Positions 34,518-47,156 of a stretch of 64,000 bases of DNA are shown here, in pieces; position 1 is the first letter of the stretch, and each line of letters opens with the position of its first letter. Both the position numbers and the translations under genes were made by a program. The stretch is from positions 156,184,240 through 156,248,239 of the forward strand of contig NC_068939.1 of the NCBI RefSeq assembly GCF_016801865.2. The letters run 5' to 3'. The DNA is from Culex pipiens pallens. Taxonomy: Eukaryota > Arthropoda > Insecta > Diptera > Culicidae. The notes beneath the pieces were generated by a model. It had not been told where the DNA came from. It ran no database searches and worked only from the letters and a program-made list of their open reading frames with translations.

Positions 34518-36344
34518 TCTGCAAGTTGAAGTTACCGTTCCAACTTTTTTTGGGGGTTTGTTTGTTGGAATGATAAGGGTTTTGTAGGTTCTCAGGGTTT
34601 TTAGTAGTAACTTCATGACATTATTTTTTTTAGAAATCCTATCAACTCACACAGGAACCACGATCAGGAAACAACAGCGTTGCATTCCGTTCGAGCCGTG
34701 TTTCAAATATTTTCAAAATATGCAATCTCATCGAGTCATTTTCTCACAAAAGGGCTCACATTCCCCGGTATTCGTAAAAGCTTTCTTCCCCTCGCCCGTC
34801 ACTCACCCGCAGCCCTTTTAATCGATTTCCTATTTTTTTCATCCAAAACGGACGCTTAGAGACCTCCCTGACACTCGGAGTTACATCAGCCAGCAGCGTA
34901 TCAGGCCAGGCGTTCGTTGACGCTCGCTGCGCTGCGGGCAAATCGTGGTTGTTGCCCCCCGAAAGCAGAGGGTTTTTTTTTCGAGTTTGAAAATTTGATT
35001 TAAATATCCGCATGGCCAATCTCAGGTGGGGCCAAATGCAATAAATTTTCACTTTCGTTTGCGCTTTGCTGATTACTTAACCGGCAGCATCTCGTCGTGA
35101 AAGCTGTAGGCTTTAAAATTTGTTTGGCCGGTCAAATTGTGTGTAGATATTTTGCGAGACCTGTTCATAGCGGCTGCGGGGTAACGGAGTGGCTAGGCAG
35201 TACGCATATCGTTGCTTGTGTGCTATCTTGTGACACGTCCTATCTTTTCACAGCAGACGTGTCACAAGATAGCACGCAAGCGACGATATGCTGATTGAGT
35301 TTGATAACAGAGTTTCCATGTGAATTCGCGTAAATCGACTCCGATTCCATACTAAGTTGTTTGTTTGAGTTGTCAACTTCTGTGGAGCCTGAGTTGGAGT
35401 TGCCTTTTTGACAACTTTGTGGGGTTGGAGTTATTGTTGGAGTCGAGTATTTTTAGAGAGTGGAGTCGAAGTTGTAGACTCTAAATCTTCAATAGGCAGG
35501 GTTGGAGTTGGAGTTGGAGTCGCTGAAAAAGATACCCAACTCTACAGTCCTTGTATTTTCGCTTTTCACTTTACACATTTCAACTTAATCAAAATTGTAT
35601 TCTCATTTCCAACTTTCATTGAGTTGCCTTAATTTACGATTCGTCAATTAGCATGGACCCACTTGGCGAAACATTTCCATCGGACCAAAGTTGAACATTA
35701 ACAAGAGTGTGAAACAATTTTATTTGCCACTTTGGACAACAAGGTGGGTGGAAATTTAATTATTCCTTGCGTGTACCATACACGCCGCGCGGCCATTGGC
35801 CATGACCGTGGACCAGCCGGCGAGGAGTTCGTGACCGTCGTCGTCGTCGGCGGCCAAAGAAAGTGAATTTATCACGCGGTCAGGTGCTGGCGTCCGCCGA
35901 ATCAATGACTTGTGGAAATTAGATATTCCGCTCCAGATAATGGATCAATAAAACGTTGGATGCCTCTTTTTTTTCGCGGTGCGGCAGTCACGATGACCAT
36001 ATAATCCGAAAGTCATTTAATCACGACCAAAATAGAAGTGCGGAGTCAAGTGCAGCCAAGCTTTGATGGTCACGGGGAAAGGCCATTGGCGTTCGGAATT
36101 GGCCATCGGCAAATGGGCGTGTAGTTTTGCGTTTTTAGATGGTCTTTTATGTAATGGATATAAGTTAACGAAACATGTTGCCCATCTAGGTTATGATTAA
36201 ATTTTCAAAAGTTGTTTTTCTGATATTTTTCTGTAACACCAGATAATGAACTTTAGAGGATGGTTTAAGTACTTTTATTTTAAATTAAAACAATAATCTC
36301 AGTTTTGATTTTCGTGTAAGGCTGAAATCACCAATAATCTATTT
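34518..36344. other. No gene seen
   Basis: 34840-35160 is GC-richer without a frame of note. 35390-35540 is a low-complexity stretch of degenerate GTTGGAGT repeats. 35760-36130 is GC-rich with CGTCGTCGTCGGCGG and no recognisable gene. The hairpin at 35204-35291 is listed separately. Confidence 0.4.
35204..35291. ncRNA. 36-bp-stem hairpin, miRNA-precursor-like or tiny MITE
   Basis: Arms 35204-35239 and 35256-35291 pair along all 36 positions. The only deviations are two T/C differences that give G-U pairs in one strand's RNA and A-C mismatches in the other. The loop is 16 nt. The core is CTATCTTGTGACACGTC. GCTATCTTG also occurs in the hairpin at 19754-19833 and TGCTATCTTGACAC at about 31251, so a repeat origin is possible. 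Confidence 0.45.
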
Positions 36345-36568
36345 TTGCAATTCCGTCGTGAAACTACTTACTATTCCTGTCATTCTTGAACGGTAGGTTC
36401 AGGTAGGTTTCGGTAGGTTCCTGTCATTCTTGAAAAGTAGGCTATTCTGTACCAAAAATAACAGAATCGAATAGCAACACTTTTCAAAATAGCTCGGTGA
36501 ACCTCGTTGGATAAATGTATGACTCGTGCTGAAAAAATCCTCTTTTTGCAACTTGTTGCATAAACTAC
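36345..36568 (-). mobile_element. Half-copy of the palindromic repeat, MITE-interrupted
   Basis: It shares the TGCAATTCCGTCGTGAAA and CTTGTTGCATAAACTAC blocks with 32640-33010. It includes a local GGTAGGTT triplication at 36401-36420. Its end is cut by the MITE at 36569. Confidence 0.55.
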
Positions 36569-36810
36569 TACACTCAAACCCCGATGGTTTGACACCAACT
36601 GTTGTCAAACTAACGGGGTCACTTTTTAGTTTGACACCCCTTTAACACGGAGTTCACACGCACTACCAAACGTTTGTTTTGATAGTTTGCGTGAGCGCCG
36701 TGTAAAAAGTGACAGTTCGTCACTTTTTAGTTTGACTTTGACCAACCAACGGGGTACAAACTAAAAAAGTGTCAAACGAAAAAGTGACCAACCACCGGGG
36801 GTCGAGTGTA
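36569..36810. mobile_element. MITE with TACACTC termini
   Basis: TACACTCAAACCCCGATGG at the left is inverted at the right as TACACTCGACCCCCGGTGG, with about 22 of 27 bases matching. TA lies at both edges. The interior repeats AGTTTGAC and CACTTTTTAG in both orientations. 242 bp and no frame. The uninterrupted sister repeat at 33000-33010 (AACTACTATTTT) is its empty site. Confidence 0.75.
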
Positions 36811-37071
36811 TTTTAACAATCTTTTGTTCTATAATAAGCATTTGAAAAATGGCATTTAGTAGTTTCACAAAAGAATTGCATAAAAACTTTTTTCAAGCAT
36901 CAATATTTTCTTCAAAATATAAGTGTTACAATAAATATAACATTTAGTATATTTTGCTATCGTGATTCTTATTTAGATCGAGGTGTACGAACAGCTCCTC
37001 AAAAAAAAATTTTTTTGTCACAAAAAATCTGTGGCTGAAAATTATTTTTTTGTCAAAATAATAATAGCAAG

Positions 37072-37540
37072 TAGGGGAAATATACCCATTTTAATCACTC
37101 TAAGCCGTTCGACCAATTCTCATCACTTTTGCCGTTTTCCGCTATTAAATCAACATTTTCAGATGTATCAACAATGGTGAGTTGCTTGCTCACTTTTACT
37201 TGAGCTATTTATTACTTTGGAACAGTCAAAAAACAATTTATGCAAGCTAAAATTTATGATCAAAGTGCTGATAGGCCGATAATAGAAATAGGCTGAGAAA
37301 GGGTATAGTTCCCCTATACCTATTTTCGTCACATTAAACCTTTCAACCTATTCTCAGCACTTTTGCAGTTCATTAAAAAAAAAAAAATCTGATGCATTAA
37401 CAACAGAGATCTTCTTGCTCACTTTGAATTGAGCTATTTATTAATTTGGAATAGTTAGAATAGAAACACTTTGTGAAAGCCAATGTGTTGGTAGACCGAT
37501 AACAGAAATGAGTCAAGAAAGAGTATATTTCCCAACTATG
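37072..37540 (+). repeat. Tandem pair of diverged MITE-like units
   Basis: Two units of about 240 and 220 bp share the same order: TACCCATTTT or TACCTATTTT, then CGTC/AATC, CTCA-CACTTTTGC, GTTGCTTGCTCACTTT-type, GAGCTATTTATTA and TGG-AGACCGATAA. The first is bounded by TAGGGGAAATATACCC and GGGTATAGTTCCCCTA, which are inverted to each other. Tandem insertion or duplication is likely. Confidence 0.55.
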
Positions 37541-38600
37541 CTAAAAGATATAAACCTTTAAAAATATTTGTAACGGCCTAAACATATATAAGAAAATTTG
37601 GTTTTAAAATCCCATAGACAAAGCAGATTTCATAAACTTTATATTTATACCATTTGTTTTTTTTGTTTATTTTTTAAATTTTTCACAGAAAATGTTTATT
37701 CAAGAAATTCGTTTGATCCGTGGAAAATTAAAATTAATTTCCTGCTGTTTAATGCTATTTAAATGTAAATTCGACGAAGTTTTTAATTTTTGGTCCTTGT
37801 AAAATGTTAGTCTTGATTTTAATTTTTTTATCGAAGAGTATAGAAAATTTTATAAATGATTTATTGATTTAATTGAAAATTTAACTATTAGATTCTAAGA
37901 AATCGACATTGAAAATTGATTGCTGTTGGGGTTATACTTAGCAAACATCAATTTTATTGATCCTTCGTATTCCTGCAAAGTTTCTCAGGAACAAAAAGAC
38001 CAATCTTTAATGTTTCCTGGACGATTTTTTGGAAAATTTTCTCAGGGAGTGCCCAATGGGCTTTATTTTCGCAAAACTAAAAAATATTTTTTTTCTCAAA
38101 ATTAAAGCTAGATTGGTTTTAACTAAAAAATAATGCAATTTAAAAAAATAATTGATTCATAAAATTAATCGAACGATTTGTTTTACTAGCAACTCAAATT
38201 TATCAATAATTCAATTTTAATTCTAAAACTATAACCTTGCGGCACAATTTTGGAAGTCACTTCTCTGTGGCTCAAAGAATACCTTTTTAGTCCCCTCAAA
38301 TATATAGAAAAATCGAAAATCTAGAAATTGGAGTTTGGAAATTCAACTTTTTATGAGAAAAAATCAATTAATAACTAAAAAATAATAATACCCAAAAGTG
38401 GCTACAACTTGAAAACGGTACTTTTGATAAAAATAAATAAAAGCAAACTATCGATTCCGAATTTCTTTTAGCTTTGAAAAATAATTTGTAGTTTTATTTT
38501 GTTCAAATTTTCGATATTTTCCAAAAAACATTAGTTTTCAAAAATTATTCTCTTCAAAACAATTTTTCACTATGCCTCAAAAGATGTCTTTTTTGTCCCT
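37541..38600. mobile_element. AT-rich DNA with diverged foldback-family blocks
   Basis: CTACAACTTGAAAACGG (about 38402) and neighbours match the foldback family of 18317-19552. It resumes at 39534-39740 after an insertion. The first 350 bp has no recognisable structure. No coding frame. Confidence 0.4.
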
Positions 38601-38623
38601 AGAAGTTAAGAAAATTCAAATAT

Positions 38624-39510
38624 GTGAAAAGTAAGTGGAAGGGTTTGACCTAGCTGCAGCCGTTCCCAGAGCGGAACTGATCATGGATGCCAAGGCGGAT
38701 AAATGAACATCAAATCCATTTACGGAGGATGCTGTTTCAAGTGACTGTGAAAGAGTCTGGATGTGAAATTATGATGTGAAATTTGGTGATATTTGTATTT
38801 TTCATTGGTGACACAGTCCTTTCTGTTGTATGCAAAAAGTTCACATTATCTTGTTGAAAAGATTCTTTTACAGATTGAACACCAGCGACGCATCCGGATA
38901 TATTTGTTTGGAGTGGAGATATTCGGAGCTAAGGAACACTTCCACTTCATCCGATCGGCCTGTTTTTTATCAAGAATCTGGGGTCTGACGATCGGGACCC
39001 GGCTGGCTGTTTCTTTTGAAGATTTGCTGTTCCTTGGTGAGAGCTTTCCATCATTATTTGCTATTTTACTATATTCCCCTTTATTATAATATAATATTAT
39101 AAATTCAATAACCCTCCTAACCCTATCTCACTTTCCCATTCCCCAATCCCAATTTCCCCAACCCCAATTTTCCCATTTCCATTTCCTCCTTAAAATATAA
39201 ATAATTTCCAATTTACACTAACACACCACACCCAACTTTTTCGGAGCGTTTGGTACGGTATGTCCACGCATCCTTCCTCCCCTGTTGATTCTGTGAAATG
39301 TGGTCCGTTCACAGAATCTGTCTCTGCGGTTAATGCAACGCAGTAGGCCTGGCCGCTTTAATTTTTGCAATACATTTTCGGGGTAACTCGGATGTACTGC
39401 AATTATTAATATTGACAAGAAAGAACTTGGGGCGTAATCTAACCACAAGTTCTTCCAGGATGCTTTCTTCGGACTGGCTGCGCTTGTGTTCTATTAGATT
39501 AGATTAGATT
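38624..39510 (+). mobile_element. Retroposon insertion with 23-bp target duplication and GATTA tail
   Basis: The 23-bp sequence starting AGAAGTTAAGAAAATTC occurs at 38601-38623 and 39511-39533, exactly flanking 887 bp. The insert ends in a short tandem tail ATTAGATTAGATTAGATT (39493-39510), typical of non-LTR retrotransposons and their SINEs that end in short repeats rather than poly-A. A stretch near 39242-39330 recurs at 1322. No reverse transcriptase domain is visible, so this is a 5'-truncated LINE or a long SINE. Confidence 0.75.
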
Positions 39511-39533
39511 AGAAGTTAAGAAAATTCAAATAT

Positions 39534-42464
39534 ACAAATTTGCGAATTAAACTTTTTGTGAAATTCTTCTTTAGATAAAGAATTTCATACATTTACATAC
39601 CCATTTGTATGGAGACTTGTACGGAAAAACTTATGATTCAAAATATCTTTTGACATAGGGAATGCATGGACAAAATTTCATCGAAATCAAAAGATGATAA
39701 TTGAAAATCGCAAAGAAATTGTCTCAGTCAAAAAAAAAAAAAAATCCAAGAACTGCTCACATTTTCTTTTAAAATGACCGACCTTGAAAATGACTCCATT
39801 GTTATAATATCAATATTAATGATTAAAATTTGACTTGGACCAAACGGAATTTGTTTTAGTGTGCTTCGAAAATTTTCTCAGTTTAAAAGGGTTTTTTCTC
39901 AAAATTATATTATTGAATGACATAATTAACAGAATTTTCAATTTAACAAGAATTAGTTTCATTTCTTTATTTTCAGATTAGTCATGCTTTGATGCAATTA
40001 TCAGCATGAAATACTCTGAACATAAACCTTTTGTCAAAAGTGGAAATCGAACAAAAAGCGAGCCAGTTTCCTCGCCATTTCCAGTCAAACAAAATCAACT
40101 AAACTTCACGTCGAAACAAAAACATTCATTAACCCGTGGCAATTTTCCACTTTCTCACATCCACTGATTGATTTTCAGACCGCGACGACTATTTGTATTA
40201 ATTACCGGATTAGGTTCCACAGGTTTGTGTGTTGGCGGGTGTAGCAGCACATGTGAGTGAGTATGTGTGTGTGTGCAATCAAAGAGAAAAGAAAGAAATG
40301 GACCTTTTTGATCAATCACCATCGCGCGCGCAGGAGAAAAGAAGGCCCATTCCAAGAAGTGCAGCAGCAACAGCACAAGTCAATGCAATCAATGTGTGCT
40401 GCTTTTCATTATCGATTTTATTAGCTATATCTGGCAAGGTTGGGTGGGGGAGGGGGAAGGGGAAGGGGAAAAGGGAGCAATTAAGTGTCTATACTCCAAC
40501 TGTCTGGATGAGTGATTGCCGCGGTTGGAAAGCTAGGTTCGTCGCTTGTGGTCGAACAAAATCTTTTGTGGGCAATCAAGCGTGTAATGGTTATAATTTG
40601 ACCTGCGGGGTTCCAAAGGTCATTTATAAGGTAGTTTGAGGAAAAAAAGGAGAATTACTACTTATCAGTGATTTTTTTAGATTTTGTTTCATCTGATTTT
40701 ATTTGGTGATGGGTAATAATTTTGAGATGTAACTTTTTTTATCATTTTATTTTTTTGTGATGTGCAAAATGGGATACAAACAACTTTGAAAAGTGTAATT
40801 TTATGTGATGTTTAGAAAGAGTGGCAAAGACAAACAAGCATGACTTCCGTCTTTGATATAGTCTTCAAATAGTAAATCGCAAAAAAATAAACACAAACTA
40901 TCTCAATCAACTGGGAAACGGAAAAGTGGCAAGGATTTTACTCCATCGAACACGAAGTGATTGAAAACAAACGATCATTAGTTAATGGGGCGAGAAAAAG
41001 AGCTCAAAAAACATAGAAAGAGTTAGCAGTGAGATGAAAGTGCTGTCTACTCGATGATAACACAGCCTGTGCCTTGAATAAACTTGAGCGTAATTGTGGA
41101 GAGAAAAAACGGCACACACAAATACAACCAAACGGGGATGGAGCTGTCCGAGGCAAGCATGTGCAAACAACGAGTGAGATTAGCACAATCTTAATCGTCA
41201 ATCAGCGAACCATTATCGCGAGCTCATAATCTCATGCTCGCAGGTGAAGCTGGAAACATGTGTAGCACCAATTTCGCGTCTGTTTACCACCGGCACAGCT
41301 CGGCGTGAAGGTGCTGAAAAAGTAGTAAAAACCGTACTGCAACCTACTTTATCGCAGCGCGAAGGATTTGCTGCAAGGGTTAACAGGGTTCGTCGCTCAC
41401 AGGCATTGAGGTCTTTCTGCGAGTTTTAATTAGGGAGTTAATTAAACTACTTCGATTGTGAGCAAAAATGACATTTTCTTATAAATCTCTCCACTTTTTG
41501 TTACAAGCAGATCATTTGTAATCCAAAACCGGCTGCGGACTTGAAAAAAAAAACTGGCCCGCAGTGGACAAGTTCAATGATCCACAGCCGGAGAGTTTTG
41601 TTTTCATCTCCAGCTGAGCGAGTGAGCGATGCTTTTTTTTTATTGCCTGACCATTCTTTATTGCTTCCAGGCGGGAATTTCTACTCTCGTTTCGTCCGAG
41701 GCTTGTGACTTTTGGATGAAAAATGTCCCGCGATGTTTGAGATGCGAAATTTATAAAAAAAATACTTTTCTAACATTGTGCTATGACGTCCTTTAACAAT
41801 TTTATATTTTTTCGACATTTCTGTAAATTTCATGAACTAAATTATTCTATTATTGAAATATTCTAAAAATAATTCTACACATTAAAGGACAAATTTAAAC
41901 ATGTTGGTGAGTTTTTATTTTAGCAATTGAAAGAAATAAAAAAATAATTTTAAATAAATAAAGTATACCATTTTATTTAACTATAAAATTATTGTTTTCA
42001 GATTTTGATCATATTACAGATGAGAAATTTTCACGTAAATCAGCGCTTTTGAAATTAAGTGTTTTGTATTTTTTTCATTGGTTTATAAATTAACAAGCCT
42101 TACCTGACAAACTTCGTTCTGCCTTTTTTTGTTTGTTGACGTTTTTAACTTTTTTGCTTATTCAGCCTCCCGTGATCAAAATTTGATTTTACGTAACTTT
42201 TCCCATACAATCTCCAGATTTTCCGGAATCGGTTCCAGAGTGGCCAAAATTGTAACTTTTTGGCGTAAGAACCTTCCTTGGACTTATACGAACCCAACGC
42301 AATAAAGAGCACCTCGATCCGACATTCCGTGTTCAACTGATTCGCGTTCGAACAAAACCATCGAAATAATTTATATATATAGATGTCAAACATTGACTTT
42401 TGACTTCTTGCGGAGATATTGGGACTTTCTTTACTTTTTTAAAATTTTTACAAAATCAAATTAT
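39534..42464. other. No gene seen
   Basis: 39534-39740 completes the foldback-family stretch broken by the retroposon. 40220-40620 is GC-richer with a purine run (GGGGAAGG) at 40445-40475 and a frame without a recognisable domain. 41000-41720 is GC-moderate. 41740-42460 is AT-rich. Confidence 0.4.
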
Positions 42465-43488
<1,024 letters not shown>

Positions 43489-45610
43489 TTGTTTTCATGC
43501 GTTCTTTCTTTTTGAACAGCTTAGAATTAAAATTTCATTTTAAAACATTTGTGTTCATTAGTCTTAGTATAATAAAATAAAAATAGAAACATTCAACTTT
43601 TGCCTTTTAGTCAAAATTTTGATAAAATATCCACCAATTTCCCAACCGTCCCTTCACCATATTGGTGCAAACCCCTCTCTTCGTTATGGGAGAGCCCCTC
43701 CGTTCAGTTTCCGCTCCAATAAACTCATCGGTGGTGGGGGAGAGAACAGGTTGGGAAGAAAAGTGAAAAACAAAATTATGTGTACACACTCGGAGGGAAA
43801 CTTGAGCTGGATGAATCTGGGTGGTGGTGGTGGCGTTGGATACCTACACTTCAAGAACTGGGGGAAGGCTACCGAAGGTCATTCCCGTGTTATGCCTCCA
43901 CGATTCGAGCATTAATGTTGCGTGCTAGGAGAGTGGAGCGAAAGTGAAAATTAGTTTTATGCTTCTTCTTTTCTCGTGCGTGGTTTTGATGTTGGAGGTT
44001 TTTTTTTTGCTGAGAATATAAATGACTGGTGGGGCTGTGAAAGTGAAAACAAGAATTGTACCGTCATTTGGGCTGCTAATCAACCGTGAACCAGGTGATG
44101 GACTGCTGCTTTCGGTTGGTCAGGCGATGGAACTGTTCCGAATTAACACATTTAGTGAGAATGATGATGACAGGCCATTTTCTGAAGGTGTCAATAGATG
44201 CGATCGAGCGGGGTTTATTCGGGATTTGTACATCAAGAGGGTGCGACTTTGTTGAACGGCAGAAAGTGTGAAATATTTTAAATTGCTTTTTCAGAAAATT
44301 GAAAGTTTCGACACAATTCGCCTAATCTTTTTTCTGAGTTGTGAGCCTTTTATTTGGGCTATTAAGTAAGATTGCATTCCGTAAAATTTATGATCTGAAA
44401 CCACGTAAACCATAAAATTATAACTCTCAAGGAGTTGTTTAAATTCCACCAGCGCCTCAGAACGTTCTATAAAACCTACTTTCTAAATTCATGCAACGTT
44501 TTCCCGCATCGATGAGGGGAAGAGTGTGGACGTTCGTTTGATCGCCATTTAAAACTTGTTTGCCACGGCATAATACAGGCCCCTTTGAGTTTTGGAATAA
44601 AAAGCGAAAGTTACGCCAAACAGTAAGGTGCCCGAGGGAATTTTTTGAACAGGTTTATGTTGAAAACATATTCGTTAAATGTTTGTAAAAAAGACTTTAA
44701 AAAAATCAGCAAATATTATGTACACGAAAAATATTTTTTTTTTAGAAATTGTGAAAATTATTATGAAATAAGCTTTATAGCTGCACCGTTTTCTCACTAA
44801 CTTTCAAATCTTCCTTAACAAGCTCAATTTGCTCTGCATCGTGTGCAGCTCAAATGTAACCAAACTCAAGGTTGTTCATAATGATAGGCTGTCTAAGCCA
44901 GCCCAATAGTTATGCGCTTTGAGCGCCTTTTTATTACCGATGGTCAGTGAGTCCGGTAAGCTGCTGGCTAGATTAGCTTTTCATTGACGGTTTTCTCCGT
45001 TCGTAAACCAGCTTGCACCATGGTTAAAGGGGCTCTGTTTTGGAGAAAAAATAGAGCCATAAAAATTTATTTCCCCGTTGAGGCGGGAAAAGTTTTATAA
45101 ACTGCGCCGTGGATAGTTTTAAGTGATGCTTTTACATTTTCAAAATGGAAAATTAGTATTATAAATCATCTCCTCTTTCTATTCCGGTGCATTTTTATTT
45201 TAAATGTTAAGATTATGCAAAATCTGGTACAGGGGGTGAGTTTGGGTTAAACAAATTTCGGCATTTTTGTATGACTCAAAGTAACCCCTGGTGACGGTAG
45301 TTCTAGTTTATATTTTGTGAGAAATTAGTTTTTTTCTCATTTCATTCTTATTTTTCAACTTTTCGATACATCGGAACCTATTTTGAATTAAATCCTCAAT
45401 GTTAAAATATGCAACTATTGCAAAGTTTTATGCTCTTTTCAATAACAAAATATTGCAAAATTTTGAAACCAAGCGTCACATTTCAAATTTCAAATAACAT
45501 TTGTACCAACTTAATTGTTTTTTTAAAAATATTCTTCGATAAATTAGTTGAATTTTTCAAGTTGTGCATTTATTCAAACACTATTTTAAATAATTCACCG
45601 CTGGGAACGC
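43489..45610. other. No gene seen
   Basis: 43600-44270 is GC-richer with GGTGGTGGTGG at about 43822 and overlapping frames without domains. The rest is AT-rich. It may include regulatory DNA. Confidence 0.4.
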
Positions 45611-45894
45611 CATTGGGTAATTCTCCGCCAACTCACACAGCAGTTGTCCCAAACATGCGAAAAAAGACACGTTTTTCAAAAATTTGCAGCCTGAAATGGT
45701 AATGCGATGGAAATTTGTTGTCAAAGGGACTTTTATGTAGAATTGGACGCCCGATTGAATGGCGTACTCAAAATTCCGAAAAAACGTATTTTTCATCGAA
45801 AAAACACCAAAAAAGTTTTAAAAACTCTGCCATTTTTCGTTACTCAACTGTATTTTTTTTTTGAAATTCATTGTACTTTTCGAATCTGCATTAA

Positions 45895-46112
45895 CCCAGA
45901 AGGGTCAAAACTTTTTTTTCGTAAAATCGCGATAACTCGTGATGATTATAAGCAAACCTCTTATGTTTAGATATCAAAATTTTTGTAATTGTCTGCTCTA
46001 CAGCTTTGTAGAACATTGTAACATTCTAAAAAATAACCCTGCAAAAATAGAAAAAAACACGAAGTTTTAAAATGAAAATTTTTGTTCTAAATGAAAAAAT
46101 GACCCTTCTGGG
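45895..46112. mobile_element. piggyBac-like MITE 1 (TTAA-flanked)
   Basis: CCCAGAAGGGTCA at the left is inverted at the right as TGACCCTTCTGGG, and TTAA stands at both edges (45891-45894 and 46113-46116). TTAA duplications with CCC...GGG ends are the hallmark of piggyBac. 218 bp with no transposase. Confidence 0.8.
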
Positions 46113-46116
46113 TTAA

Positions 46117-46733
46117 CCCTCTACCGCCAAAAATTTTTTTCGAACATATTTATTTTTCCCGTGTTCAGGAGGTCATTTTGAGCAACTTTTGTTCTACGAA
46201 AAACTTTACTTCTCTTGTTTTGTGTTTTTCTTGTTTCATTTTTAATATTTTAATTTGCATTTATCTTGTTTAGTTTATGTTTGTTTTTGGTAGTATTTGG
46301 CCTACTCTACCACCTAATATAATTATATTTCGCCTATCTAATTTTTTCATGTTTTTATAGTCACTTTTTCAAATTTTTGCTTGTTTTTCACATTTTCTGC
46401 TATAGAATCGCACCATCATCATTTAGATTGCAAAAAAAATGCATAGAGGCATAGTCTGGGACACTACAAAAATTACTGCATACTTCTTTTTACTGGAAAT
46501 ATAGGAAATGTTAGCGAAAAACACAGCCAAAGTTGACCCCTAAAAAAATGACATTTTTAAAAACATTGGCAAAATCACATAAAACAAGTTAAACTTCCAA
46601 CCATGAAATTTTCTAAAATTTTAAGAGTTCTTCTTTCCAATGCTTTTTAAAGATCAAAAATCGGTTGGAGAATTGATTTTTGGCGATTTTTTAGATCGAA
46701 GCCCGTCTAAAGGCGGGGTTAGGTTTTAGAGGG
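46117..46733. mobile_element. piggyBac-like MITE 2, sharing a TTAA with MITE 1
   Basis: It starts CCCTCTACCGCC right after the shared TTAA at 46113-46116 and ends TTTTAGAGGG, followed by TTGA, a one-base variant of TTAA. Only about 7 bp of the ends match strictly (CCCTCTA), with a looser match further in (CCGCC). 617 bp with no transposase frame. Confidence 0.6.
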
Positions 46734-47156
46734 TTGATGCAGATTCGAAAAATAAATTAAATTTTCCTTAAATTATATTTTCTAAAAAAAATTACAGTTA
46801 AATAACGAAAAATGGCAGATTTTTTAAAACTTTTTTAGTGTTTTTTTTCGATGAAAAATACGTTTTTTGAGTACACCGTCCAATCGAACGTTCAATTCTA
46901 CATAAAAGTCCCTTAGACACCAAATTTTCATCTTATCACCATTTCAGGCTGCAAATTTTTGAAAAACGTGTCTTTTTTCGCATGTTCAAAAATGGAAGGG
47001 GTCGTACCGCCCCTCCGTCACGAGATACCCAAAAACAGACCTCGCATTCGTGATCAGGGACAAAAGTTACCTCTTAGGCCAAGTTTCACGCAAATCGAAG
47101 AGGTGTCGGGGCAACTTTTCCCGATTTCGTGTGAGTTGGTAGAGAATTACCCTATT

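Larger units (their letters stand above)
45611..47156. mobile_element. Large foldback element interrupted at its centre
   Basis: The left arm 45611-45894 (GGGTAATTCTCCGCCAACTC inward to CGAATCTGCATTAA) is inverted at 46734-47156 (TTGATGCAGATTCG outward to GAGTTGGTAGAGAATTACCC). The right arm has about 130 extra bp at 46985-47120. With the two central MITEs removed, the centre would read TGCATTAATGCA, itself a palindrome. Confidence 0.7.

Noticed and set aside
40229..40639. 136-codon plus-strand frame
   Set aside because: Composition follows GT and GGGGAAGG low-complexity DNA; no domain.
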